Shown: positions 1 through 9,828 of the stretch, one piece after another
Position numbering within the stretch: the stretch's first letter is position 1
Layout: every line of letters starts with the position of its first letter
Assembly (NCBI RefSeq): GCF_020905335.1
Contig: NZ_JAJJMN010000002.1
Span: forward strand, 620,001 to 684,000
DNA: 64,000 nucleotides
DNA from: Flavobacterium lipolyticum
GTDB taxonomy: Bacteria > Bacteroidota > Bacteroidia > Flavobacteriales > Flavobacteriaceae
Direction: 5' to 3'
The notes under the pieces: model-generated
The model's input: only the letters and a program-made list of their open reading frames with translations
Database searches by the model: none
What the model was told of the DNA's origin: nothing
Position numbers and translations under genes: made by a program

Positions 1-598
1 CAGATACCGCAAACGACTGCGCCATGATATTCGGGCTATAGTCTTGTTTGTCAGTGGTCATGAATTCCGATTGTGCGATCATTAAGCCATCAGCATACAA
101 TACTTTATCCGTATTATTATGAATTTTAAAGTATTTGTCACCTAAATATTGTTTGCCCTGGGGTGTTTTGGTTCCGGTAAAAAAGACCTCTTCAATTACA
201 AAATCAGATTGTGTTGTTTTGAGGAAAAGATTTAAAGAAACAGCGGCACTTCCGCCACTAATCACTACGGCTTCTTTATAGCTGCTTACCGAAGCTTCGG
301 TAATGTTACCGTCTATTGTATAGTTGATTTTTCCATCAATAGATATTTCGTAAGAACCTTCACTTAAAGAGACAGAGAGATTATTATTTAAAGCTTTACT
401 TTGAATTACTTTACCGGTATTACGCTCTTTAAAAGAAACGGAAACATCAGAAAAGGTAACACTGCTTAGATCTTCCGGATTTACAAGTGTTAAGGTTAAA
501 GCGGTCTCTTTATTGCGGTTATCATCATCTTTAGAACAGGATGGTAATAGTGTCATTATGGCTATTGTGAGATAAATGGGTAGTAATCTGATTTTCAT
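1..598 (-). CDS. Surface lipoprotein, DUF4876-like (3' end outside window)
   Basis: The reading frame starts at the ATG complementary to 596-598 and is open to the window edge, so the C-terminus is missing. The N-terminus is a lipoprotein signal with lipobox LPSC, followed by SKDDD, the acidic stretch that in Flavobacterium marks surface-exposed lipoproteins. The rest looks like a beta-sandwich followed by a second domain containing GDKYFKIHNNTDKVLYADG. It starts 27 bp after the stop of the TonB receptor gene and is surely co-transcribed with it. Lipoproteins of the DUF4876 type are known partners of TonB receptors in Bacteroidota and probably act as SusD-like substrate-binding partners. The family name is recalled, not searched; the substrate is unknown. 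Confidence 0.65.
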   Translation of the reverse strand, partial: MKIRLLPIYLTIAIMTLLPSCSKDDDNRNKETALTLTLVNPEDLSSVTFSDVSVSFKERNTGKVIQSKALNNNLSVSLSEGSYEISIDGKINYTIDGNITEASVSSYKEAVVISGGSAAVSLNLFLKTTQSDFVIEEVFFTGTKTPQGKQYLGDKYFKIHNNTDKVLYADGLMIAQSEFMTTDKQDYSPNIMAQSFAVS

Positions 599-625
599 AA
601 TTGGGTATTTATTTAATATTAAAAG

Positions 626-3448
626 TTAAAAATTCAAGTTTAATTCCATCCCGAAATATGGTGAAGTAAGACCGCGTCGCTCGATCTTCTGACCATTAAT
701 TTCATAGTTTTGATAGTAACTGAAGAGTCGGTTAACGAACATGGAAATTCTAAATCTCTTGTAAAAATCTTTAGATACTTTCAGATTCATATTCATGGAC
801 ATTGGGATTGATTTTTTTTGAAAAAGAGCATCATTGTATTTGATATCAAGCCATTGCAGAATAGGATCTGATTGGTCTTTTTCGAGATAAGGATGCTGTT
901 TTCCAGAAGGATCAATATAAGCAACCGGTGTTCCGTTCATAGGAAGCGACTGATCACTTCTAAACCATAAAAACTGAAACGATCCCGAGAACTCTAAGCC
1001 AAGAGGAGCAACGTAGGTATCTACAATCAAATTGGTATTGAACTGCTGTTTTTCAGAACCATCATCAAACTGATATAGTCCTAAGTAAGGAAGCCTCTTC
1101 CCATCAATAATAACATCTTTCTGTCCTCTTTTATAAACCGGACTGCTATTGGTATAAGTGGTTTTAAACCAGGCTCCATTTAGAGTAAATCGGGTATTAA
1201 TTGTCGTAAAACGTTTTGAAGAAAATTGAAATTCAACCCCGCTTTTAAGCAGCTTACTTCCGTTATTAGTGGTGTTGTATGAGGTTAATAGTGTATCTCT
1301 AACAAAACGCATATCGTCTAAATTTGGCTGTGAGGTTAAGGTGAGAGGATCAATAGAATTATGGTCATACTTTTTATACGATAGTGCCTGATATTGAGAA
1401 TTATTTCTAAATCCGGAATCCATACGTTCATTGAAAAAAGTAACCGAAAAGCGATTATTGTCATAAGAGAAATCCGCTCGAACCTCCCATTTTTTATTTA
1501 TAGCCGGTGTTAGATTGTAATTTACAGCAGATGTTTTATAAGTCATTAAATTAATTCTTCTGTATTCCGGTGTATTATGATAATAGTTCAATTGCACCAG
1601 ATCATTATAGATAAAATCCGGGTAAAGCTGAGCCAGTGTTGGGAATTTGGTGTACTGTCCGAAACCGGCCGTAAGTTCTGTTTTTAGTAAACGTTTCCCC
1701 ATTTTAAAAGATGGAAACACCCATTGCGTATTAACTCGGGGATCAAAATAGTATTTTCCCGAAATGCTATAAGGCGATGGCACATTCAACAACGACATCG
1801 CCCGTAAACCTCCTGCGAGATTTAATTGGTGCTTACCAATTGGAATGGACAGGACATCTTCGACAAAAAAAGAAAGATCAGTACTCGCCGGAATGTCTTT
1901 ATACGATCTGGGACGTGTAGACATTTCAGGAGATGGGGGATGGGTAGTATCGTAAACCTGTCCTTTTCCGTTATTTTTTGAATAAGTCCATTCCGAACCC
2001 GCTTTTAAAGCGTGTGTTATTCCAAACAAATGAATTTCGAAATCTCCCATTGTTTTAAAAAAGGCATCAAAAGGCCTTCCGTCAACAGTAAGATTAGAAA
2101 TGTACTGTGGTGTTAGAAAAATTCCGTCAGATTCACCTTGTTCGGTAGTATTAGGAATAGCTGTTGCACTTGAGACCTGAACCCATTTGGTTTGCTCAAT
2201 TTTATCGAATTGCTGATTTATTGCTGCCGACGAATGAATTGCTTTTAAAAACGATGTCATTTTAAACTTTAAATCAAAAGAGTTTGCCCATGCAAACCGA
2301 TTATAGCTTGAAGCATATCGGTCAATTTTGGTATAACCCACATTCGGATCTGCTCTTTCATTGTCTATAGAACCGCTATAATCTAAACTCGAATCCCATT
2401 GAAGCTGATGCGAATCATTTTCCCAAATTTTTTGTGCACGTAGAGAGGACGTGATTCTTTTGTAGTTTTCAAAACTGTTACGCGGATCTGATTTTGCATT
2501 TAAGTAATCAATTCCCACATTCAGAATCAATCTTTTTTCTTCAGATTCAAAACCTTTTCCTAAATAATACAATTTGCTAAACTCATCAGCCTTAAAACGG
2601 GATTCCCAATTAGTACGTCCTCTTTTTCGTTGAATTTTAATAAGTCCGCTCGTCAAATCACCATATTCTACGGAAGGAATCCCTCTCACAATTTCGACTC
2701 TCTCAATCTGATCTGTCGAAATAGAGCGCATATCTACTCCTTTAGAAGTTGTATTGCGGCGTGTATTGGCATATCCTGAACCCGGTGTGATAGTCATATT
2801 GGGGCCGGTGGTATACTGTAGATTTGCATCGGTATTTATTGGGATCCCGTCAATTACAAAAGAAGTTCCAAGTGAAGAAATATCATAATTAGAATCTGCT
2901 GTTCCAACCTCTCTTAATTTAATATGATTCGAAGCATTAAATACAGGATCTTTTGAGCGTCCGCCAGGGAGTAACTCCAGCAAATCGGTGAAACTTGAAG
3001 GCTGTAAATGCTGCATGGCTTTTTTATCGATAACAGAGGTACTGGTCATACCTCGAGATTCTACGGCCGTTATGACTACTTCGTTTAGCTGTACACTTGA
3101 TGGGACTAATCCGAAAGAAAGACTTTGTCCTGTTTTAAACTCGAGATTTTTTTCGATCGTTTCGTAGCCTAAATGTGACACTTTAAGCGTGTAACGGTCA
3201 CTTTGAATGGAGTTTAAAATTATACTCCCCAAATCGTCTGAATGCGCTTTGTATTGGTGAATTCCTTCTACGGTAAGCAAAACACCTTTTAAAGGAATTT
3301 TACTTTCGGCATCGTAAACGGTAATCTGAAGCGTAATTTTAGCAGTATTTTGAGAAAAACTAAGGTTAGAAAAAACAGAGAATAATAAAAGCAGAACTGA
3401 TGCAATCCTTTTTAGCAGGAATGCAATAAGGCTATTAAAAGAAGTCAT
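626..3448 (-). CDS. TonB-dependent outer-membrane receptor with carboxypeptidase-like N-terminal domain
   Basis: The protein is about 940 residues and imports a ligand across the outer membrane using TonB energy. After a signal peptide comes a carboxypeptidase-regulatory-like beta domain (roughly residues 35-115, with VSHLGYETIEK). A plug domain follows, with RGIPSVEYGDLTSGLIKI, and then a long beta-barrel that ends in the aromatic residue Phe. The frame is open 60 bases further upstream, to a TTG at 3508, but that codon lies inside a -7 promoter box, so the ATG at 3448 is the better start. It heads an operon with the downstream lipoprotein gene. The lack of a SusD homologue argues against a glycan role; metal chelate or peptide uptake is possible, but the sequence does not decide. 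Confidence 0.9.
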   Translation of the reverse strand: MTSFNSLIAFLLKRIASVLLLLFSVFSNLSFSQNTAKITLQITVYDAESKIPLKGVLLTVEGIHQYKAHSDDLGSIILNSIQSDRYTLKVSHLGYETIEKNLEFKTGQSLSFGLVPSSVQLNEVVITAVESRGMTSTSVIDKKAMQHLQPSSFTDLLELLPGGRSKDPVFNASNHIKLREVGTADSNYDISSLGTSFVIDGIPINTDANLQYTTGPNMTITPGSGYANTRRNTTSKGVDMRSISTDQIERVEIVRGIPSVEYGDLTSGLIKIQRKRGRTNWESRFKADEFSKLYYLGKGFESEEKRLILNVGIDYLNAKSDPRNSFENYKRITSSLRAQKIWENDSHQLQWDSSLDYSGSIDNERADPNVGYTKIDRYASSYNRFAWANSFDLKFKMTSFLKAIHSSAAINQQFDKIEQTKWVQVSSATAIPNTTEQGESDGIFLTPQYISNLTVDGRPFDAFFKTMGDFEIHLFGITHALKAGSEWTYSKNNGKGQVYDTTHPPSPEMSTRPRSYKDIPASTDLSFFVEDVLSIPIGKHQLNLAGGLRAMSLLNVPSPYSISGKYYFDPRVNTQWVFPSFKMGKRLLKTELTAGFGQYTKFPTLAQLYPDFIYNDLVQLNYYHNTPEYRRINLMTYKTSAVNYNLTPAINKKWEVRADFSYDNNRFSVTFFNERMDSGFRNNSQYQALSYKKYDHNSIDPLTLTSQPNLDDMRFVRDTLLTSYNTTNNGSKLLKSGVEFQFSSKRFTTINTRFTLNGAWFKTTYTNSSPVYKRGQKDVIIDGKRLPYLGLYQFDDGSEKQQFNTNLIVDTYVAPLGLEFSGSFQFLWFRSDQSLPMNGTPVAYIDPSGKQHPYLEKDQSDPILQWLDIKYNDALFQKKSIPMSMNMNLKVSKDFYKRFRISMFVNRLFSYYQNYEINGQKIERRGLTSPYFGMELNLNF

Positions 3449-3505
3449 TGTATTAAATTTCTGGCAGCTGAATAAGCTATATAACAAAAAGGCGGTTAAT
3501 CGTTG

Positions 3506-3513
3506 CAAATATA
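3506..3513 (-). promoter_or_regulatory. Flavobacterial -7 box for the TonB receptor operon
   Basis: On the minus strand this reads TATATTTG, matching the Bacteroidota sigma-A -7 consensus TAnnTTTG, about 58 bases before the chosen ATG. I see no good -33 TTG at the usual distance, so strength is uncertain. Confidence 0.45.
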
Positions 3514-3906
3514 ACTTAATTTAGACTGAATAAAAATAATTATTAATAAAATATATTTTTATAACGATTGCCCATTATTTAAAAATTAGAGCGAAAATGC
3601 CGTTTATCAAAAATATTTCCCGAAATTTGTTATTATAGCAACTTTTTATATCGTTTAGTAAATCAACTGTTTATAGGAGTTTTATAAACAGAAAAAACGT
3701 GAGTAATAAGGGTTGTTTAGTTTAAAAAGACCAAACCTTCAAGAGCTGTATTTCGTAAGAATTAAGAAGAAATAAAGCCCAAAATAGAGGTTTCCAGCCC
3801 CGGAAACTGGCAGTAGAAGCGAATACAAGAAGTTAGAATTGAATCATAATTGCTTACTGTTCTTTTGTAGTCAAATAAAAACAGTTCCTAAAACTCATTA
3901 TCTGCC
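3514..3906. other. Intergenic region between divergent genes
   Basis: AT-rich spacer of about 390 bases between the TonB receptor operon and the ATP-cone/nuclease gene. It contains one small inverted repeat (CTGTTTATA and TTATAAACAG, 3668-3692) and a short GTTTCC/GGAAAC pair near 3793-3809. I find no reading frame worth calling and no convincing TAnnTTTG box for the plus-strand gene. Confidence 0.5.
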
Positions 3907-4737
3907 ATGAAAATCACGAAGCACTCGGGACACAAAGTTCCTTTCGACAAAGAAAAACTGAAGCTTTCTCTTAAAAAATCAGGAGCAGCTCCTGATGTTA
4001 TAACAGAATCTATGGTCCAGATCGAAAAGCAGATGTATGATGGTATTACTACCAAAGAAATCTACAAGATGGCATTTGCAATTTTAAAAAAAACTGCAAA
4101 CGGATATGCCGCCCGTTACAATATCAGACAGGCTTTGCAGATGCTCGGTCCTGCGGGTTTCTATTTTGAGAAATTCATAGCAAGATTATATGCCGCAGAA
4201 GGGTTTAAAGCCAAGATAAATCTAACGCTTCAGGGTAAATGCGTCTCGCATGAAGTAGACGTTGCTATTATGAAAGATGATGTGATAACGATGATCGAAT
4301 GCAAGTTTCACGGAAGCAAAGATGGGGCTTCAGATGTAAAAGTACCCATGTATATTCTTTCCCGGTTTAATGATTTAAGAGAAAAACGGCATATTATTTT
4401 TTCTAATAATGAAACTTTCACATCCTGTATCATAGTAACCAACAATCGTTTTACCAAAGATGCGCAGGATTTTGCCAACTGTAGTGGAATCTCTCTTTTA
4501 AGTTGGGACTATCCGCCAGATAAAAATCTCAAAAACAAAATTGATAGGGGAGCGCTTTATCCTATTACCTGTCTGACAACACTATCAATGGTCGAAAAAG
4601 AAAAATTACTTTTCCTCGATCAGATACTGGTAAAAGATCTTCTTGACGATCAGGAAGGACTAAAAAAAATTGGACTGAGTCCAAACCGAATCAAGAATAT
4701 AGTACACGAAGCTTCACAAATTTGTAAACTTATCTAA
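3907..4737 (+). CDS. ATP-cone domain fused to a PD-(D/E)XK restriction-like nuclease
   Basis: The protein has 276 residues. Residues 1 to about 88 match the ATP-cone, a nucleotide-sensing module best known from ribonucleotide reductase and NrdR (KITKHSGHKVPFDKEKL, then YNIRQALQMLGPAG). Residues 90-200 look like an Mrr-type nuclease fold: the order FEKFIARLYAAEGF, then E116-V-D118, then E131-C-K133 fits the PD-(D/E)XK active site. The last 70 residues contain a helical part (LSPNRIKNIVHEAS). The stop codon is one base from the ATG of the beta-CASP hydrolase, so the two are translated together. Seen: both modules and the coupling. Inferred: a nuclease gated by ATP or dATP. No methyltransferase is nearby, so a classical restriction role is unlikely. 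Confidence 0.8.
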   Translation: MKITKHSGHKVPFDKEKLKLSLKKSGAAPDVITESMVQIEKQMYDGITTKEIYKMAFAILKKTANGYAARYNIRQALQMLGPAGFYFEKFIARLYAAEGFKAKINLTLQGKCVSHEVDVAIMKDDVITMIECKFHGSKDGASDVKVPMYILSRFNDLREKRHIIFSNNETFTSCIIVTNNRFTKDAQDFANCSGISLLSWDYPPDKNLKNKIDRGALYPITCLTTLSMVEKEKLLFLDQILVKDLLDDQEGLKKIGLSPNRIKNIVHEASQICKLI

Positions 4738-4738
4738 G

Positions 4739-6094
4739 ATGAAAGTAAAATTTATAGGAGGTGCAGGAACGGTTACAGGTTCAAAAACACTCATCGAAAC
4801 TCAAAACAGCAGGATATTAATTGATTGCGGACTTTTTCAGGGCATAAAAGCATTGAGAGAACTCAACTGGGATCCGTTACCTGTTTTACCTTCCACAATA
4901 GATTTTGTGCTTCTTACACATGGTCATCTGGATCATTGCGGCTGGCTGCCCCGATTAGTAGCACAGGGTTTTAAAGGCAAAATATACTGTACAGCTCCAA
5001 CCAAAGCGATAGCCAGATTAGTGCTTTTAGACAGTGCCAAAATTCAGGAAGAAGAAGCCGAAAGAGCCAACAAAGAAGAATATTCTAAGCACGAACAGGC
5101 GGAACCGCTTTATACCGTAGAGCAGGCAGAAGCTGTTACTCCATTTTTTAAAATAATAACACCAAATACAACAGTAGAGATTGCAGAGGATATCACTGCC
5201 GTTTTTCAAAATGCAGGACATATTATCGGAGCGTGCAGTATTACTGTAAATGCCGAAGGTAAAACGTTAGTATTTTCGGGTGATATTGGACGTGATGATG
5301 ATGTATTGATGTTTCCGCCAACCAAACCCGTAAAGGCCGATTATGTTTTTCTGGAAAGTACCTACGGAAACAAACTGCATGCAGAGTTGGATGTAAAGAA
5401 AGAACTGGAAATACTTATCAATACAGCCATAGCCAAAAAAGAGACGGTAATCATACCTGGTTTTGCTGTAGAGCGGGTACAATCGGTGATGTTTTTATTG
5501 TGGAAGCTCAAAAAAGAAGGCAGAATTCCCGACGTTCCCTATATTCTTGATACTCCGATGGGGGCAAATGCGCTGCATGTATTTCTAGAAAATCTGCAAT
5601 GGCATAAACTATCCGTCGAGGATTGCCACGAGATGTCTAAAATGTTCACGATAGTTTCAAAGTACGAAGAAACCATGCGGATTATAGAAAACCCTCAGCC
5701 TAAAGTGGTTCTCGCGGCTAGTGGTATGGCAACAGGAGGAAGAGTATTGTCGTATTTTGAACATTATATAAGTCTCGAAAAAACCACAGTGATTTTTGTG
5801 GGGTATCAGGCAGAAGGTACCCGGGGAAGAAAATTGCTTGAGGGTGCCAAAGAAATCAAAATATATGGAAACTATTATTCCGTAAGAGCAAAAATCTTTC
5901 AGATCGAAGGGCTCTCGGCACACGGAGATCAAAAAGACCTTTTAAACTGGTTGTCTGCTCTCGAAAACACTCCAAAATGCGTCTTTCTGGTGCACGGTGA
6001 AAATCTGCCTGCCGACGAACTACGTGTTAAAATCCAGAAGCAGTACCACTTTAAATGTACCGTTCCGTTAATGGGGAATGAAATGGAGATTTAG
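4739..6094 (+). CDS. Metallo-beta-lactamase/beta-CASP RNA-processing hydrolase
   Basis: The protein has 451 residues. The metal-binding motif is H61-x-H63-x-D65-H66 (LTHGHLDHCG), with FSGDIGRDDD further on. The central region has beta-CASP features (LESTYGNKLH, ASGMATGGRVLSYFEHY). The C-terminal RMMBL part carries GLSAHGDQKDLLNWL, which supplies another metal-ligand His. This architecture is that of the CPSF-73-like/YsrI-type exo- or endoribonucleases found in bacteria and archaea. It directly follows the ATP-cone/nuclease gene with a one-base gap, indicating one operon and probably one pathway. RNA is the usual substrate of the family; a DNA-processing role, as in Artemis-like enzymes, cannot be excluded from sequence. 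Confidence 0.88.
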   Translation: MKVKFIGGAGTVTGSKTLIETQNSRILIDCGLFQGIKALRELNWDPLPVLPSTIDFVLLTHGHLDHCGWLPRLVAQGFKGKIYCTAPTKAIARLVLLDSAKIQEEEAERANKEEYSKHEQAEPLYTVEQAEAVTPFFKIITPNTTVEIAEDITAVFQNAGHIIGACSITVNAEGKTLVFSGDIGRDDDVLMFPPTKPVKADYVFLESTYGNKLHAELDVKKELEILINTAIAKKETVIIPGFAVERVQSVMFLLWKLKKEGRIPDVPYILDTPMGANALHVFLENLQWHKLSVEDCHEMSKMFTIVSKYEETMRIIENPQPKVVLAASGMATGGRVLSYFEHYISLEKTTVIFVGYQAEGTRGRKLLEGAKEIKIYGNYYSVRAKIFQIEGLSAHGDQKDLLNWLSALENTPKCVFLVHGENLPADELRVKIQKQYHFKCTVPLMGNEMEI

Positions 6095-6122
6095 GATAGG
6101 TTTGTAACTCCTTCAAAAAAAG

Positions 6123-7154
6123 CTAGGGCCTATTGGTAAATATTATTTTATTCAGATCTATAGTATCAGGCTGTCCTACATTCATTTCGTAGGATACTTC
6201 TATTTCATGTTCAGACAGAAATTCTATAGTTTTAGCACATCCGTGAGCGCATGATTCGACCTTAATTGGGAAGTATAATTTTTTATTCTTATCATATCCA
6301 ATGAGGTTATGACGAAAGTAAGGAACAATTTTAAAAGCTGCATTTTCAATGGCTCCATCGTCATTTCCTCTTCCGTTAAATTGAAATAAATCCTCCGAAT
6401 AATAAGTACTTTTCACAACAGCCGGATAAGATGATTTTCCATCTTCAGTATAATTGTCTTCGTACCATTTTTGTTCAAAATTCTTATAAAAGTTAATATC
6501 CTTTTCTTCTTCTGATGGACTATAAATCCATTTACTCTTATTTGCGAAACGATATAGCTCATTTTTGATTACTATATCACGATCTAATTCACTATTTTCT
6601 AAAAATTCCCCATCAACCGCATTATCAGATCTTAGAGTAGGTTCTCCTTCATATTTTAAGGTATAATATTTAAGAGTATTTAAGTTCAACATTATAAAAC
6701 TCAAATACAAGCCATGATCTCCATTACCTAAAGGAGACTCCATTAAAGCAAATAGAAAATAATCTGCATTTTTTACTTTTTTTCTTAAAAAGAGTTGTCT
6801 GTCTATAGTAACGTGACTATAATCACTTATTAATAAGGTGTCACTTTGAATTAATTGTTGTGGTTTATTTTTTTTATACTTTGAAACTAGCAGTATGTTT
6901 TTAGCTCCAGCAAGTAAAAAAATATCATCATCACTAACTTCACTTCCGGAAATTTTTACTATTTCGTTATCCTTGGCAGTATTAAAGGAAAATAAAGTTG
7001 TAGTGTTTCCTCCTTTAATAACATCGTCCTTAGTATTGGATTGTAGATTCTTTTGGTTACTATTGTTATCAGAACTCTTATCCTCTTTTTTACAAGAATA
7101 AAAAACGACAAAAGACAAAAGAATTAAAGTCAGTTTGCTTTTAATGGTATTCAA
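6123..7154 (-). CDS. Putative lipoprotein of unknown function
   Basis: The protein has 343 residues. The N-terminus is a lipoprotein signal (LLSFVVFYSCKKEDKSS) with the Cys followed by charged residues, as in Bacteroidota outer-membrane lipoproteins. The body is rich in aromatic and charged residues with many predicted beta strands (FLFALMESPLGNGDHGLYLSF) and two cysteines near the end (ESCAHGCAK). I do not recognise a family. It converges with the beta-CASP gene, whose stop lies 28 bases away, and stands alone on its strand. Confidence 0.7.
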   Translation of the reverse strand: MNTIKSKLTLILLSFVVFYSCKKEDKSSDNNSNQKNLQSNTKDDVIKGGNTTTLFSFNTAKDNEIVKISGSEVSDDDIFLLAGAKNILLVSKYKKNKPQQLIQSDTLLISDYSHVTIDRQLFLRKKVKNADYFLFALMESPLGNGDHGLYLSFIMLNLNTLKYYTLKYEGEPTLRSDNAVDGEFLENSELDRDIVIKNELYRFANKSKWIYSPSEEEKDINFYKNFEQKWYEDNYTEDGKSSYPAVVKSTYYSEDLFQFNGRGNDDGAIENAAFKIVPYFRHNLIGYDKNKKLYFPIKVESCAHGCAKTIEFLSEHEIEVSYEMNVGQPDTIDLNKIIFTNRP

Positions 7155-7382
7155 TTAATTTTAAGTTTTAGTTTATTGGCAAGATAAAATTTATTTTGTC
7201 ATTTTAATTTATAAGTTAATTTTTTTTCTAACAGATTTGGGGTATTTAAAAACTATTATTTTAAGTTTTCTCTAAAGCGTTTAGAATTCGCTAGCTTTAC
7301 TTAAAAACAGATTGCGATAAGTGAATTAATAATGGACTGAAAGTAAGTTTACTATAAAATTAAGTATTGAAAGAATTAAAAA

Positions 7383-8213
7383 ATGAAAGAACAACTTACT
7401 GAAATCATAAGTCAGGTTTATGATAAAAGCAATAGAAATGGATTTACATTTTTAACAGGTGCAGGAATTTCTGCCGAAAGTGGAATACCAACTTACAGAG
7501 GAGCAGACGGGATATGGGTAAAAGGAACTCAATTTCATAAACCGGAAGAGTTTGGAACTTTTAAATACTTCAGGGAAAATCCTGAAGAGGTTTGGCAGTA
7601 TGCACTGTTTAGAAAAAAGATGTTTGAAAATGCTCAGACCAATGAGAGCCATCATGAAATAGTAAAAATTGAAAGTCTTTTACAAGACAGATTTCATTTG
7701 ATCACACAAAATATAGACAACCTGCACAGACGTGCCGGTACAGAAAGAATCTATGAAATACATGGAAAAACCAGAGAAATCAAATGCTCGAACGGCTGTA
7801 AAGAAATAGAAAAATTACCTATAGAAGTCAAAGGAAAAGAGATAGATGAGGATTTGACAAAAGAAGACGTAGAATTGCTTAAATGCAAAAAATGCGGCAG
7901 CTGGATGAGACCCAATATTTTGTGGTTTGATGAGTACTACGACGAAAAAACAAACAAAAAATTTAGTTCCTTAAAAATCGCCAAGAATTCTGGTATTCTC
8001 TTTATTATTGGAACATCCGGAGCAACAAATTTGCCAATGGCTATTGCCGAAACTACTTTGAAGTACGGAGGAACTATAGTTGATATTAATACCGAAGACA
8101 ATTTATTCACAGAACTTATTAAAGAAAAGAAGAATAAAATTATCATTCGGGAAACTTCTACCACAACCTTAAAAACGATACGTGAGGTACTGCAAAATAT
8201 AGCCGGGAAATAG
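7383..8213 (+). CDS. Sir2-family NAD-dependent protein deacylase
   Basis: The protein has 276 residues and removes acyl groups from lysines using NAD. The NAD-binding signatures TGAGISAESGIPTYRG and TQNIDNLHRRAG are complete, the catalytic His is in EIHGKT, and four zinc cysteines are present (CSNGC and CKKCG, followed by MRPNILWFDE). GTSGATNLPMAIAE is the usual GTS loop. All catalytic parts are intact. The amino-acid permease starts 144 bases downstream on the same strand; a shared transcript is possible but nothing proves it. Compared with the short CobB type, the insert between the zinc cysteine pairs is longer and lysine/glutamate-rich. Confidence 0.93.
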   Translation: MKEQLTEIISQVYDKSNRNGFTFLTGAGISAESGIPTYRGADGIWVKGTQFHKPEEFGTFKYFRENPEEVWQYALFRKKMFENAQTNESHHEIVKIESLLQDRFHLITQNIDNLHRRAGTERIYEIHGKTREIKCSNGCKEIEKLPIEVKGKEIDEDLTKEDVELLKCKKCGSWMRPNILWFDEYYDEKTNKKFSSLKIAKNSGILFIIGTSGATNLPMAIAETTLKYGGTIVDINTEDNLFTELIKEKKNKIIIRETSTTTLKTIREVLQNIAGK

Positions 8214-8357
8214 ATTATTTTAACACAAAAATTAAGATGTAAAATTGGAAAACTCCTAAAAAATGAGCAACCTAATCTTAGTTTTAGCGCAGTGCATGTT
8301 TTGTACGATTCCTTTTTTAACTTATCTTCGCTGTCAACTCATTTAAAAATATAATTT

Positions 8358-9782
8358 GTGAAAAATAATCAGGAAGTCGTAGAAGAGAATCAGCTTAAAC
8401 GTGGGCTGACCAACCGTCACATTCAATTAATTGCTTTAGGAGGATCAATAGGAACCGGTCTTTTTCTCGGTATTGGCCCGGCGGCTGTATTAGCAGGACC
8501 ATCTGTTATTTTAGGATATGCAGTTGCCGGTATTATTGCTTTTTTTATTATGAGACAATTGGGTGAAATGGTTGTCGAAGAGCCTGTCTCAGGAAGCTTT
8601 AGTCACTTTGCTTATAAATATTGTGGTTCTTTTGCGGGTTTTGCATCTGGTTGGAATTATTGGATTTTATACATTTTGGTGAGTATGGCCGAACTTACTG
8701 CCATCGGGGTTTATGTACAGTTTTGGTGGCCCGAAATTCCGCTATGGGCATCCAGTTTGTTTTTCTTCCTGGTTATAAATGCTTTAAATTTCGCTTCGGT
8801 TAAAGTGTACGGAGAAACCGAATTTTGGTTTTCAATCATAAAAGTGGTTGCCATTATTGCCATGATCCTTTTTGGTACTTACCTGCTGATAAGCGGTACA
8901 GGAGGGGAGCAGGCTACCATACATAATTTATACAACGACGGAGGTTTTTTTCCAAAAGGTTTCTTTGAAAAAACAGCATCGGGTAGTTTTCAGGGCTTGT
9001 TATCTGCAATGGCGCTGATTATGTTTTCTTTTGGTGGTTTAGAGTTAATTGGAATTACCGCTGCTGAGGCAGAGAATCCCGAGAAAAACATTCCAAAAGC
9101 TACCAATCAGGTAATCTATAGAATCCTTATTTTTTATGTAGGTGCATTGGTTATTTTATTTGCTTTGTCTCCGTGGCGACAAATAACGACAGACAGTAGT
9201 CCGTTTGTAATGGTTTTTCAAAATCTAAACGGAATGGAGTTTGAGTTGTTTGGCACCAAAATATACTTTACCCGTCTGATTGCCAATGTGCTTAATCTAA
9301 TTGTTTTAACCGCAGCTTTATCGGTATATAATAGTAGTGTATACAGTAACTCACGCATGTTATACGGTTTAGCAGATCAGGGTAATGCGCCTCAATTTTT
9401 AAAGAAGTTAAATAATAAATCGGTGCCTATTAATGCGATTTTAATTTCTTCCTGTTTTGCAGCGATCTGTATTTTAATCAATAAAGTAATTCCCGAACAA
9501 GCTTTTAGCATTTTAATGTCTTTAGTGGTGTCTTCTTTAATTATCAACTGGGGAATGATTTCGTATACACATTTAAGATTCAGACGTACGAAAGAGCAGG
9601 AAAGTACTAAAACGATGTTTCCATCTATATTTTATCCGGTAAGTAATTACATCTGTCTGGTATTTTTATTGGGAATTTTATCCATCATGTGGATGACCGA
9701 TATGAAATTGTCCGTAGAATTAATTCCGATTTGGCTGGGTATTCTTTTTATTTTTTACAAAGTTTATAAAACAAAAAAGTAA
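8358..9782 (+). CDS. Amino-acid permease, APC superfamily (AAT type)
   Basis: The protein has 474 residues and about 12 membrane segments. The N-terminal signature GGSIGTGLFLGIGPAAVLAG is typical of the amino-acid transporter (AAT) family that includes LysP, AnsP, GabP and CycA. The start is GTG at 8358, followed by the charged stretch KNNQEVVEENQLKRGLTNRH, matching the cytosolic N-terminus of relatives; a later start would remove the first helix signature. MALIMFSFGGLELIGITAAEAENPEKNIPKA contains the conserved cytosolic loop of the family. Proton-coupled uptake of an amino acid is expected; the substrate cannot be read from the sequence. Confidence 0.9.
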   Translation: MKNNQEVVEENQLKRGLTNRHIQLIALGGSIGTGLFLGIGPAAVLAGPSVILGYAVAGIIAFFIMRQLGEMVVEEPVSGSFSHFAYKYCGSFAGFASGWNYWILYILVSMAELTAIGVYVQFWWPEIPLWASSLFFFLVINALNFASVKVYGETEFWFSIIKVVAIIAMILFGTYLLISGTGGEQATIHNLYNDGGFFPKGFFEKTASGSFQGLLSAMALIMFSFGGLELIGITAAEAENPEKNIPKATNQVIYRILIFYVGALVILFALSPWRQITTDSSPFVMVFQNLNGMEFELFGTKIYFTRLIANVLNLIVLTAALSVYNSSVYSNSRMLYGLADQGNAPQFLKKLNNKSVPINAILISSCFAAICILINKVIPEQAFSILMSLVVSSLIINWGMISYTHLRFRRTKEQESTKTMFPSIFYPVSNYICLVFLLGILSIMWMTDMKLSVELIPIWLGILFIFYKVYKTKK

Positions 9783-9828
9783 GTAACTTTTAGCAGATTA
9801 TTCTGTTATGATCCATTACGTATAATTA

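Noticed and set aside
3449..3508. Upstream extension of the TonB receptor to a TTG
   Set aside because: The TTG lies inside the -7 box, and the extension has no place in a normal signal peptide.
8358..9782. Functional operon of sirtuin and permease
   Set aside because: The genes are 144 bases apart with no shared pathway evident; same strand alone is not enough.
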